In this document: one piece after another, positions 51,801-62,579 of the stretch | Layout of the letters: each line of letters opens with the position of its first letter | Numbering within the stretch: the first letter of the stretch is position 1 | Source: Anastrepha obliqua | Lineage: Eukaryota > Arthropoda > Insecta > Diptera > Tephritidae | Reading direction: 5' to 3' | Assembly (NCBI RefSeq): GCF_027943255.1 | Contig: NC_072895.1 | Span: forward strand, 21,178,001-21,242,000 | Length of the DNA: 64,000 bases | Translations under genes and position numbers: made by a program | Notes under the pieces: model-generated | What the model was told of the DNA's origin: nothing | What the model saw: the letters and a program-made list of their open reading frames with translations, nothing else | Databases searched by the model: none

Positions 51801-52408
51801 TGTCTAAAAAGTGTTACATACAACTGTAGCTTAAATTTCGAATGCACATACAACAAAGCAAAGAGCGATCATTAATGTCAACAGTTTTGGAGGTTAGTGT
51901 TCTACTTTACATTTGGTATGGGAAATCCAATATACTTCAAACTTTTCAGTTGTCAAATTGTTATATTTGTTTTATTTTTCGGTTCTCAATATGAAGTGTA
52001 TGAATGGTGAAGTGGAAATAAATAATTTTGAAATGCTTTTTATTTTTGATAATTTTAACTAATATATGAGTAATAAATTCAATATACGTATGTAAGTCTG
52101 ATTGAATATAAGTATAAGTAATGGCCAACAATGAGCCTGTGGTGGACACTTGACAAAAAGCATATGTTTTAATTCGGTAATTTTTTTGGCTAAGTGAAAA
52201 AGCACCTAAAGTAAGCCTTTTTCACTACTGAATTCTTCTCCAATCTAATCAATAAATAATCATCCTATTTTGGTTTGAATAACTTTAATACAATAACTTT
52301 TCTAAAAAAAAAATTGATTTTGAATGATGGAATTCTTTAATTTGACCTTAACGTGCTCTATTGTTTCTCTCTTGTTATACTGTGGCTGTCTAGTTCACAA
52401 GGGTGAAA
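51801..52408. other. AT-rich intergenic DNA
   Basis: Nothing recognised. Confidence 0.4.
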
Positions 52409-52734
52409 TAAGGTGTGTTTCATAATCATAAGACACCTTTAGTATACAATTTTTGAACTACCACAAGATCGCTTTTACTTTCCGGAGTACCTTTTATTTG
52501 GCGTCATTTTAATACATAGTTATAGACTTAAGACCACCATCAATTGTTTCTGGTGCGAAAGCTCACTCTATTTTGTGGAGCCGTTATCTTTTTCCGAGAA
52601 GCTGCACTTTTGCTAGTCTTTTCGGCGTTTCATAATGATTAGACACTCGTCGAAAATTAGCGTCTGAAGAGATAGAAAGTGCTGATTGTTGTTTTGGATG
52701 ACTTTAATTATAATTTTATTCAATTTAACTTAAA

Positions 52735-53725
52735 ATGCCGAAGGGTTCAATATTATCACAAGAGGAGCGTGGAAAAATTTTGGCCTACAAGGATTCAGGC
52801 TTGTCAATAAAACTAATTGCAAACAAACAACAGACAGAAGTCATTGTATATCCGGAATTTTTTACGGAAGAAAATTAGCACTATCAAGTCGAGAACAGCG
52901 ATCAATCATAAGAAAAGCTTCTAACTCGACTAAGTCTTGCGCCAACTTGGCCGCTGTTGTTCAAAATAAGGTTTCAAAAACAACAGTTGGTGCACATTAC
53001 AGAGGTTCAATCATTTAAAATGGTCAAAAATAAGAAAAGGAGCCCAACTTTTGCCACGGCACAAGCTGGCGCGTCTTCAGTTTGCAGAAAAACACCTAGA
53101 CACCAACTGGGACAGAGTAAGATATTTGGAATATGTTTAATGTTGCCCAATTTCATATTATTTTTAAAAAAGTTTGTATTTTCGGATAAAAAAAATGAAA
53201 CCTTGATGGACCCGATGGTTTTTTAAATTATTGGAGAGATTTGGGCAAGAGCCCCCTCTTATTTTTCAAGCGCAACTCGGAGGTTCTGTTATGGTTTGGG
53301 GTGCATTTACATCGAAAGCAACTCTTGATATACAGTAACATCATCGCGAATGAATAGTGGGGACTACAAAAACGTTTTGAAAAATAGTATTCTTCCTTTT
53401 ATTCAGGATAATCGGGAAGTGCCCTTCGTTTTTCAGCAAGAGAACGCCCGAATGCACGTAAGCAGGGAAACAAGGCAGTATTTGACCGATTGTTCCATAG
53501 AAACTATGGACTCTCAAGCGTGTTCTTCGCATCTAAACCCAATAGAAAAGCTTTGGGGTATACTAGTCAGAAGAGTTTAGGCAAACAATCGCCAATTTGA
53601 CAACACCAACGAGCGTAAAGCGGCAATTAAGGCCGAATGGGCTTCTCTAGATGTAAATTTACTTAGAAAGTTGGCAGAATGGATAAAAAAAAGGTTATTT
53701 CGTGTCCCTAAAGCACAAATTGTGC
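52735..53725 (+). pseudogene. Tc3-like transposase relic
   Basis: Starts MPKGSILSQEERGKILAYKD, SGLSIKLIAN (HTH), then TAINHKKS, a KLARLQFAEKHLDTNW-like stretch, VVFSDKKNETLMDPMV (first catalytic Asp, frameshifted) and a MVWGAF-like segment. After this come FQQENARMHV (the second Asp reads as Glu-Asn) and HLNPIEKLWGILVRRV. At least five frameshifts or stops. Confidence 0.8.
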
Positions 53726-53889
53726 TTCCATAGAATACGAAAATATTCTAGACGACAGGAAAAAATGCGAAAAAGTATACTTTTGTTAAACGATCACTTT
53801 AATTTAATAGTGTCTTATCATTTTGAAACGCCTGGAAATACGTTTCTGCCAAGAATTTTCTTAGATGTCGCCAGCAGTGTATGCTAGTC

Positions 53890-54660
53890 GATTCTAACAT
53901 AACCTAAACGTCATAAACAAAGCTTGGTAAAGAAACTGCTTCGACACATTAGTGATTTTGTTTTGATATCATATACTTTTGGTTTTGTGAAAATGTCTGA
54001 TTTTGTGCCGTATAATCGTCATTTGCGGGAAGTGTTGATTTTCCTCTTTCATTCGAAAAAAACGGTGGCTGAAGCGCATCGAGAGCTACAAAAAGTTTAT
54101 GGAGATGTTGCTTTAGGTGAAACAACGTGCCGAGATTGCTTCCGTCGCTTCAAAGACGGTTATTTGAATGTTGACGACCGTCCGCGTGAAGGAAGGCCAA
54201 AAACCTTCGAAGACGCTGAATTGGAGGTATTGCTCAATGAGGATCCGTGTCAAATACAAGAAGAGCTTGCTTCAGTATTAGGAGTTACCCGCCAATCCAT
54301 TTCCAAGCGATTGCATTGGGATTGGGAATGATTCAGAAACAGGGGACTTGGGTTCCTTATGAGTTAAAACCAAGGGATGTTGAACGTCGTTTTTTCGCCT
54401 GTGAAAAACTGCTTCAGCGGCAAAACAGGAAGGGTTTTCTTCATCGCATCGTGACGGGTGATGAAAAATGGATTCATTACAGCAATCCAAAGAAAAGGAA
54501 GTCATGGGTAATGTCCGTTGATGCTATGTATGTATCACTGGGGATCGGTATCGACTTCAATTGATGCGATTGAGCCGAACACTGCGCGAGAAGCGGCCGC
54601 AATATGCGGAGAGGCAAGAAAAAGTGATTTTACAGCATGACAACGCTCGGCCTCACGTTG
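53890..54660 (+). mobile_element. mellifera-type mariner fragment
   Basis: MSDFVPYNRHLREVLIFLFH begins near 53992. Next come GETTCRDCFRRFKDG, GRPKTFEDAELEVLLNED, EELASVLGVTRQSISKRL and, after a frameshift, QGTWVPYELKPRDVERRFF and HRIVTGDEKWIHYSNPKKRK. A deletion then joins it to a HDNARPHVAK piece. The N-terminal sequence is like mellifera-subfamily mariners from insects. Confidence 0.85.
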
Positions 54661-54690
54661 CCAAAATTAGGGGTGTCTTATGATTATGAC

Positions 54691-55870
54691 GCCATTTGCA
54701 AAAATGATTAATCTTCCAATACCTTATATTCGCTCTTAAATTTCATTAATTGTATTTTTTTTTCCAAACGTATTAAAATATATATAAATATGTAAGTGCA
54801 TCCCTCAAACAAAAAGTTTAACATACCTGGTTTATTCCTATTACCTTCATGTTTTAGTTTTAGAATGATACGATGATGGTTTGCGATAAAAGATACTCAT
54901 TTCAGGGACACTCATTTTTGATCACCAAGGCTTCGGATGAATTTACTATTCTCGTTTAACAAGAAATGAGTTTTGTTGAATGGCCGGGAATCAAAGTAGT
55001 AAAATGTTTTAAGTCGACTTGAAAAAAGTTAATTTTTAATGCAAATTGAGAAAACTCTACAATAACTTCATTTGACGGCCGTTATCTCATTGCAAGATTT
55101 TAAAATTTTAATTCTATACATTTGAAAAAATCTCAATTCACATTTTAAAGACAATGAGAAATAAATATTTATCAAAAAAAAAAAAAATAAAAATAAAAGA
55201 AAAAAACAGTATAAAAATTATTATAATGTTTAAATTTTGGACAAATCAAGACAAAACAAAAAAATTTGTATTTAAGTAATTGGAAATAAAACAAAAGAAA
55301 AACTGATTTTATGTGCCTGATTGCATATGAATGAGAGCCTCATAATAAGTGCTAAAATAGGCAATGCCTATTAGGCCTATTAGGCATAAATCCCATGCAT
55401 AAGTCAAAACAACGCAAATCACAAATTCATATGCACTTAAAACAGTAACTCCAATGAAGCCATTGAAATTTGTATGTTCGCAAATAAAAAAATTAAAAAA
55501 CAAATAAAAATATTTTTACACTAATATTATATACAGACATACCTACCTACTTATTGAAAATTATGTCGTTATAAAATAAAAAAAAGGTTAACAGGGTTAA
55601 ACACTAAGAATGTAAAAAGAAAAATAAATTATTATAAAAAATTCTTTTAACTCATGTAAATTAAGAAAAAAAAAATTGTCTAAGCAGATTAATAAAGTTA
55701 GCGAGCGATTATATTAACACCAAAAGCTAAAGAAATTTCCATAAAATACTATGAAAAGAGAGTTCATTTTAAATGTTAGCTAAATTACAGGTAAGGAGAG
55801 GTGGGCGTCAGCGAGCGCTGGGCAAGTACACAAACCTGTAAGGGCGCGAAATCCTTCTGGTCACGAGTGG
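54691..55870. other. AT-rich intergenic DNA
   Basis: Poly-A-rich sequence. A small palindromic TGCCTATTAGGCCTATTAGGC is found at about 55366. No gene. Confidence 0.4.
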
Positions 55871-55875
55871 ATCGG

Positions 55876-57081
55876 GTTAAGGGGTTACATATAGGGTTTT
55901 CCAATAACAGGTGTTATTTTGGAATGGATTGCGCTATCGAGAGATGATTAACGATTTTTTATGGCCGGAATTGGATGATATTGATCTGGACAACGTTTAT
56001 TTTCAACAAGGCGGCGCTACGTGCCACACAAGAAACGAAACCATTGATCTTTTACGGGAAAAGTTTCCGAACCGTGTTATCTCTGGAAGAGGTGATCAAA
56101 TTTGGCCACCGAGATCTTGTGATTTAACACCTTGTGACTTTTTTTCTTTGGGGCCACGTGAAATAGAAGGTCAACGCCAACAGCCCAGGGTCGATTTAAG
56201 ACCTCAAAGATGGAAATCGTGAGGTTATCGAGAACATAGGGCAGCCACTTTGCAATTTGGTTATGGAAATTTTCATGAAAAGGATATTGTTCTCTTTATA
56301 ATAAAATAAAAATCCGACCATTTATATTAAAAAATTGCATTTTTCTTTGCATATCAAAATAACACCTCTTAGTGGAAAACCCAATGCGTTCAGAATTTTC
56401 GAAAAATCAATTTTTTTCGACATTTCGAAAGAATGGTATCTTAAAAATATACTGTGAAATGTTCATGCGGAAATTCCCAATATTATAGCTTCTGCAGACC
56501 ACTAACTAGGTAGAGAACGGTGCCCGCGCTCCTGTACTTTAAACTTGAAACTCGATTTTCTCGAAACTACTTTTTCCGGCACGGTCTGCATGAGAACTCA
56601 TACAGTTTTTATTATTTTTTGATGCGGTCTTTTTTTAATATTCGAAAGTGTTTTCTCTATAGATTTCATTTTTGATATATTTTTTTTAAGTTTTATAAAC
56701 ATAATTAAAGTGTGACATTTATGACGTAAAACGCACACTTTTTTTTTAATACTGTAAATTGCAAAATCGAAATTCAAAAATCCGGCTCGAACTACAACTT
56801 TATTTTACACGATTTTTTTTACTTCGTACAGATCCATCAATATTTCAAGGAGAAATGATGCAGATCGTGGAGCAAACTTTTGTTTTCATTGTACTTTGGG
56901 TCACATGATTTTTTATATACTAATTTTGGTAAAGAAAAATTAAAATAATTTTTTTTATAAAGTTTAAGTACTAATAAACAATGTATACAATTTGTTTATA
57001 TTTATTTCTATTGTTATCCCTTTTAAAAAGCTTTTCTTTTAGCGCCTTTTTGGCGCTGCTGGACGTATGTAACCCCTTAAC
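55876..57081. mobile_element. TIR element (TTAAGGGGTTACAT type)
   Basis: Perfect 15-bp inverted ends GTTAAGGGGTTACAT at 55876-55890 and 57067-57081. Between them is AT-rich noncoding DNA plus a nested mariner-like element next to the left end. Its ends resemble, but differ from, those of the 50316 family. Confidence 0.75.
55893..56383 (+). mobile_element. Nested deleted mariner-like element
   Basis: About 28-bp inverted ends (GGGTTTTCCAATAACAGGTG at the left) with three mismatches. Holds only the C-terminal catalytic part: MINDFLWPELDDIDLDNVYF, QQGGATCHTRNETIDLLREK and PPRSCDLTPCDFFSLGP. An N-terminal deletion removes the DNA-binding domain. Confidence 0.85.
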
Positions 57082-57084
57082 AAA

Positions 57085-57405
57085 ATCTTAGCTCTCGAAT
57101 TTCGTGGGTGCCCTTACAGGACATTGGCCGCGAGGTATGCATGCCGTGAGACTCGGCATTACTACGAGTCCTTTTTGCATAGGTTGTATGGAGGATGAGG
57201 TAGAATCATCTCAGCAGTTTCTCCTTAACTGCCGTCACTCAGAGGCAGCTGTGAGTTTTGTTAAAGCGCAGCGTATAAGATGGCTAGGTCAAGTTACTCG
57301 TATGCCTGCTTACTGTGCCGTGAAGAAAGCCATGACAGAAAAGCTAATGGGCGTATGGGCCAATAGCAGACCGAGCAACCGATGGATAGATGCAGTGGAA
57401 TAAGA
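57085..57405 (+). mobile_element. Chimeric LINE fragment
   Basis: One open frame fuses two LINE families. First comes the I/Jockey-type tail (GALTGHWPRGMHAVRLGI, CIGCMEDEVESSQQFLLNCR). From about 57261 it is followed by the RTE-like end (AQRIRWLGQVTRM, NSRPSNRWIDAVE). Confidence 0.75.
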
Positions 57406-57689
57406 TCTCAAAACAAGCAGCTCACTTGACTAAAAGGAATTTGGTTTGCAGTTACTTTTCTCTTGTCTTACTGACAGTCTCTCTGATTTGGTAGAGCAAA
57501 AAACAGAACTAAAATGAGGACGATTCTTCTCAAAAGAAGCAAAATTGAAAGGGAAATAAAAAATAGCGCGGTAAAAATAATAGCTCCAAGCACATGTTTT
57601 TGTCGAAAAAAGCGTTGGCTCGAAAATTATCATTGGGAAACACACGTTTTTGTTAGAAAAGGTGATTTTTTAAAAGACAAAACAGATAA

Positions 57690-58180
57690 AACATCTAATT
57701 AAAATGGGCCGCGGAAAGCACTGCAGTGAAGAAAAAGGACAATTATTAAAAAATGCTTGAGGAAGGCAAAACCTTGGCCAAAATAAATTGGTTACAAAAA
57801 TGATTAGTAATGCCAAGAAATTTGTCCAAAAAGTAGTCTCGTGGACGAAAACCTATTATGTTGCCATTACTTGTCAAGCGATTGGTTAAACAGAGCAAGA
57901 AGGAGTCATTCAAGCCAGCAACGGAGTTTAAAAGGACCTAAATATTGCTGCATCTGTTGAAACCATTCGCACTCGATTGAGAGAAAATAAGTTGTAGTCC
58001 GAGAAAAGTTCCGCTTTTTACCATTAAACACGTAGCTGAACGCATGAAATTTGCTAAGCAACACTCCCAATAGCCAGTGGAAAAGTGAAGAAAACATATT
58101 ATGGACAGATGAGAGCAAAATCGTGTTGTATGGAGAGAGGGTTCTCGTAGTTACATTGTGCAAACCGTCTCCTGCTATCC
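57690..58180 (+). mobile_element. Tc1-like transposase relic
   Basis: MGRGKHCSEEKGQLLKNA start, VTKMISNAKKFVQKV, LNIAASVETIRTRLRENK, then frameshifted RKVPLLTIKHVAERMKFA and NILWTDESKIVLYGER-type catalytic sequence. Many frameshifts. Confidence 0.8.
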
Positions 58181-58199
58181 ATGGGTATACCTATGTTTC

Positions 58200-58850
58200 A
58201 ACTTTTTTCTCTGACTATAAATACTAAAAACAGGTACGGCAAAATTTTACTCTCCCTATTAATATATAGATATAAGCGACAACAATATCTCTTTATGAGG
58301 TTTATGTATGTACAGTTTATTTAAAGCTATCCTACAGCGTCCCAGTCTCTACATCAATTGCGTTATGAATTTGATCTGGCCTGGCTGTGATCCTTTACTA
58401 CAGTAATTTGGTTTTTCATTAGTAGGTACCTACAAACATTTAATTAATTGAGTGTCTAAACCCCTAATGAACGTAAGCGAAATTGAACAGGTAAAAGAAT
58501 TGAAGGAAAATACTTTTTACTTACCACCAAACTGATTTTGTGAATTTTCAGCCAACCATTATTTTTTATTGAACACGTCTGGCGTCACTTGGTAATAAAG
58601 AATATTGGATGAGGTATCACAAATGGCCAAAGTAATGCTAGAGCTAAAATGTTAAGTAGATTAAAATGAATAAAGGCGAATTTAAATAACATTCACTTAT
58701 ATGCACAAGTGGAGAAAAATTACGTGTTAAGCTTCATATGGAGGAATAAAACTCTGATTGTTAGTTAAGTGCATAAGTGTCTGTAAGTTACATTGTGTCT
58801 AGCAGAAGCTTCCGAGTGAAGTGGGTGCCGAAACTATAGCAGAATTATGT
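58200..58850. other. AT-rich intergenic DNA
   Basis: No gene or repeat recognised. Confidence 0.4.
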
Positions 58851-59229
58851 TGCTATCTACCCCGTTGAAAATTTTTACAAGAGTACCACTGGACTGCATA
58901 AGCAAGAAGCTCAACACCGCGATGCTCAAGAATAATTGTTGAGCAGACGGAAGAATTTAGAACGGCGTTACACCTCGTTTTCTTCGACTACAGTACAGAT
59001 TGATGGGGGAAAAAGTAAATCGGTTAGAGTAAATGTCGCGGACCTAAGCAGTAGCTTTAGCTTTATAAATTCGAACATTCAAAACGTCAACAACTTCACC
59101 TACCTGGGAAGTGTATTTTCTATGGACGAAGGTGCAGCAGACGACATACAAAGCAGAATTGCAAAGGCTCGTAGCGCGTTTGCGAATTCCACACATACAA
59201 AGCTGCGTATTTTCAACTCAAATGTAAAA

Positions 59230-59365
59230 TCGGTTGTTGTTGTTGTAGCAGCATAAACATTCTCCATACACACCTATGTATTTGGGGAATGCTGCTGAAG
59301 TGACAGTCCTTGGCCGGATATAAATTCGGGTCGTTCCGGTAATGTAGAACCGACTGTCGGGGAAC
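59230..59365 (+). repeat. SINE-like repeat, copy
   Basis: TTGTTGTTGTAGCAGCATAA to GTAGAACCGACTGTCGGGG, nearly full length, inserted into the LINE. Confidence 0.85.
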
Positions 59366-59455
59366 GACTTAAAATCGGTTTTTTGTGTGGCTGTGAGACC
59401 TGGCTCATAACAGATTTGCATGCAAATAAGTCAACAAATGTTGAAGACGTTTATT

Positions 59456-59592
59456 GCGGCGTTCCCACGACAGTCGGTTCAACGTTACCGGAACGACCTG
59501 GATTTAAATCCGACCAAGGACTGTCACTCCAGCAGCATTCACCGTATGTAAGTATAGGGAATGTTTATGCTGCTACAACAACAACAACAACG
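59456..59592 (-). repeat. SINE-like repeat, tandem copy 1
   Basis: Reverse copy preceded by ACGTTTATTGCGGCG and ending in ACAACAACAACAACA. Confidence 0.85.
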
Positions 59593-59735
59593 TCTATTGC
59601 GGCGTCCCACGACAGTCGGTTCAACGTTACCGGAACGACCTGGATTTAAATCCAGTCAAGGACTGTCACTCCAGCAGCATTCACTGTATAAGCATGGGGA
59701 ATGTTTATGCTACAATAACAACAACAAGAACGCTC
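59593..59735 (-). repeat. SINE-like repeat, tandem copy 2
   Basis: Second reverse copy, preceded by ACGTCTATTGCGGCG, the same flank as copy 1. This suggests duplication of insertion plus flank. Confidence 0.85.
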
Positions 59736-60080
59736 ATTGTGAGTTTGGGGGCCTAGAACAATCAACAACAGAGAGCTTTGGGCGAATTGTAAGCAGTTAC
59801 TCATCCAGACTGAAATAAAGAAGAGGAAGTGGAGGTGGATTGGCCATACTCTACACGAAAGGCTCTCACAGAAAATGCAGGCAAGCACTCGATTGGAACC
59901 CGCAAGTCAGTAGCAAAAAAAGGACGCCCTGGGTGCATTTGGAAGCGAACTCTCGAAAAAGAACTTAATGCAGCCGGGAAATCTTTCAAAGAAGTCAAAG
60001 CCACCACAAAGGATCGTGACCGTTAGAAGCGTTTTATAGAGGCCCTATATGCCAACAGGGAGGACAGGCATTAAGAAGAA

Positions 60081-60400
60081 GAAGCTTCTGAATTTTATTT
60101 TTATTTGATGTATCCAGGTTTTATATTTATAAAAAAATGAAAATGTTATTTGTAAAGATGGAAGATCTTCAAATCGAGCTTGCAAAAAAAAACAACAAAA
60201 ATTGTATGCAATGGAAAATATCCAAATACGAAATGGTTATGCGCTCTGCTTTCTTGAGGATACATTTAATATTATATATTTCTGGTATGTTATACGTCTA
60301 AAATAATTGAGTAACAACATATGTATTACTATACTAGAAAGAGCTTGTATATCAGCAGCAAGGTAGTAACTTTAATTTAAATAAACGCTTATATGGGCAT
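60081..60400. other. AT-rich intergenic DNA
   Basis: Nothing recognised. Confidence 0.4.
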
Positions 60401-60403
60401 GCA

Positions 60404-60790
60404 TAGAGTGGGTCATTAAACGTTTGAAACTTGAACTCCTGATTGCTTTAAAGTGTCAACTAAAACAAAATAGATTCTAATTTTATTCAAAACAGGAAGC
60501 GCCTGTCATGCAACTTGTATGTCTATTTGTGAAACGAGTGCTTGAAACTGCAACCCAGCACATAAACTCCTTGTCATTCTCAGGACTTGAACATTTCACA
60601 CACATCTTTGCTGTGCTGAAAATTTGGGTTCATCGTATCGGCTACTGCCAGGCCTGCTGTGGAAGTGGAAGCCATTGGAACAAAATAACAGCAACGATAG
60701 TATTTTCAAATAAAAAAAAATCCCATTAAAAAGACATTTATTTCTAATTTAAAGTTATTTCAAGTTTCAAATGTTAGTTGGCCCACCCTG
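60404..60790 (+). mobile_element. Deleted rosa-like mariner (MITE)
   Basis: Ends TAGAGTGGGTCATTAAACG and the complement of CAGGGTGGGCCAACTAACA. Inside, a piece of HTH (SGLEHFTHIF-like) is joined to the last codons of the transposase (VLKIWVHRIGYCQACCGSGS), so nearly everything is deleted. Confidence 0.75.
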
Positions 60791-60816
60791 CAAAATTTGT
60801 TTTCAAATTTACTTAC

Positions 60817-61242
60817 TTTTTTGTATCAGTTCCAATTAGTTGCTTTTGAAAATTCTCAATATCAAGGAAATTAAACTGTCGGCTGGACAAAATGGGAACA
60901 AAAATAACAGTAACATTATTGCGCACTCCTTTTAAATAAACCAAATTCAAATTGGAATCGTAACACTTTTCCAAATTAGTGACCCGTTTATCTGTTGTAA
61001 AATTAAAATTGCTTCCATTAAATGATAACAAATATGTTTGAATTGGATTTTCTTCTCACGATATGTACCACATTCCAAGTCCAGAAACACTCGAACGCCC
61101 AAAGCACACTTCACTTGATCGTCGCAGCCCAAAGCATGAAATCCGCGGACCTGTAAGATATAAAAAAAACCTTTCATTTTAGAATTAACTCTTCACCTCT
61201 CCGACTTTGTTACTAAATACTTACCGTTTCCACAAAACTCAT
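60817..61242 (-). CDS. Unknown small fly gene, 5' exons
   Basis: Minus strand. Exon 1 is 61225-61242 (MSFVET) with a GTAAGT donor. Intron 61151-61224 is 74 bp, a typical fly size. Exon 2 is 60817-61150, which starts after TCTTACAG and ends AAAAAA|GTAAGT. Exon 2 reads VRGFHALGCDDQVKCALGVR, then VFLDLECGTYR. After a shift of frame near 61035-61050 it reads NPIQTYLLSFNGSNFNFTTD, NLEKCYDSNLNLVYLKGVRN and VPILSSRQFNFLDIENFQKQ. Two perfect donors and unique sequence argue for a real gene continuing below 60817, where transposons now lie. Either one indel (assembly error) or decay explains the frame change. I do not recognise the product. Confidence 0.5.
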
Positions 61243-62570
61243 TTTGAGATTTTTAAACAGAATATGTACTAATTTATTTTTTTTGTTTTCTACTTTTATT
61301 TAAATGGCGGGATGTATATCCAAATAACCCCAGGACATTTCACCGTCTGTGAGCTCACTGGTATGTAAGGCAATGCTAAAATACAAATTTACTTTGTATT
61401 TTTCATTTGCATGTAATAACATTGATTTTAAGTCTTTCTAGTTATCGAATAGTTTAATTTACTCCAATAATTTAATGTGCCGCTTTTTATTTTACAATGT
61501 CGCAGCTGCAAAATATAAACAAATCTCAACAGTTTGAGAGGTGCTGAGAAGTAGGTCGTTAACGACGTTGAAGTTTCACAGCTGTTTTCGCATCTGTTTA
61601 CCACCAGTCATCGTATCAAGGCAACTTCTTTCAATAATTTTCAACAGCTACATATATCCCAACTCTTATAAATTTAATAATATTTTAACGCTGCGCGCTT
61701 TATCATTAACTAATTTAAATAGTGGCAATAATTAAATCAATTGAATAAAAGCACTGTGCAGGGTATCCATCAAACAAAAGCCGCACTTCACTTTCACGGG
61801 TTATTGAAACTGCTTTGCCGACAAAAGGTGTTGCCGGTCATGAAATACTCTGAAAGTGCTGTCGTTTTTATAGAGGGTTTTCAATGATTGCTCATTTTGA
61901 GTTAGTATATTTATCCAAAGAAATGAAAAATAATTAGAGATTAGCGAGAAATCTGCGATCTGTCCTTTCATTGAATACTAGATAATGCCCTGCATGGCTT
62001 GCGGCATAATTATTTTAAAATTTTATCTTAATGTGAGTGGATAACACAGGCCTACATGCTTTTTTACAAATACTCCTATTAGAATGATTTCCGATGCATT
62101 TTTTTGCGCTGCACAAGTGTCCAAAAATGTCGATCATAACAATAATAACATTACACAAGTTGGTACGAGGATGTGACAACAAAATGGTGCGGAAGCGTTA
62201 GTTGGATTCTGGATGAATCACCACTTCACCCAACCAGCCAACTGAGCCAATGGAAAAAAATCGAGGTCCTCATCAAGTTGGTCTCCTTATCGCGGGGATG
62301 AGGCTTAAGTGTTGGTTTAACCCCCGTATCATGGAGGTTAACCCACCACGAACTATGAGGGAAGCTCCCTATAGGTATTGGCTAGCGATCCATCCGCTGA
62401 ACGGATCCATCCTTCAATCACTATGCGGAAACTACCGTACCGATAATCCCACTGTTATTTCTTAGCCTGGTGTTCCATAATTTCCTCCCCTTGCGTAGGC
62501 TGAAGCCTTCAACACTGAACACCGCGAGAAGACCAAAATAGACTCTGCGCAAGGCAAGCGCGAACGAACG
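61243..62570. other. Upstream region of minus-strand gene; noncoding
   Basis: AT-rich with no convincing coding exon. From about 62210 the composition changes to GC-richer transposon-like DNA that leads into the LINE. Confidence 0.4.
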
Positions 62571-62579
62571 AGTGAAGAG

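Larger units (their letters stand above)
52410..54690 (+). mobile_element. Tc3-like transposon with doubled (IR/DR) ends
   Basis: Outer ends TTTCATAATCATAAGACACC (52415) and the complement GGTGTCTTATGATTATGA (54669). Inner copies in matching orientation start at 52622 (GGCGTTTCATAATGATTAGA) and end at 53832 (CATTTTGAAACGCC). Two transposase-binding-like sites per end are known from Tc3 and IR/DR elements. The right arm is lengthened by a mariner fragment (about 53890-54660). Confidence 0.75.
58850..60080 (+). mobile_element. RTE-like LINE 3' part, interrupted
   Basis: Post-RT region: TVQIDGGKSKSVRV, NVNNFTYLGSVFSMDEGAAD, IAKARSAFANS. After the SINE-like insertions come WGPRTINNRELWANCKQ, KKRKWRWIGHTL, the degraded WNPQ region and the end KELNAAGKSFKEVKA. 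The reading is split by three SINE-like insertions and frameshifts. Confidence 0.85.

Noticed and set aside
59230..59740. Regularly spaced repeats as a CRISPR array
   Set aside because: Units are about 140 bp, in mixed orientation, dispersed elsewhere, in a eukaryotic genome.
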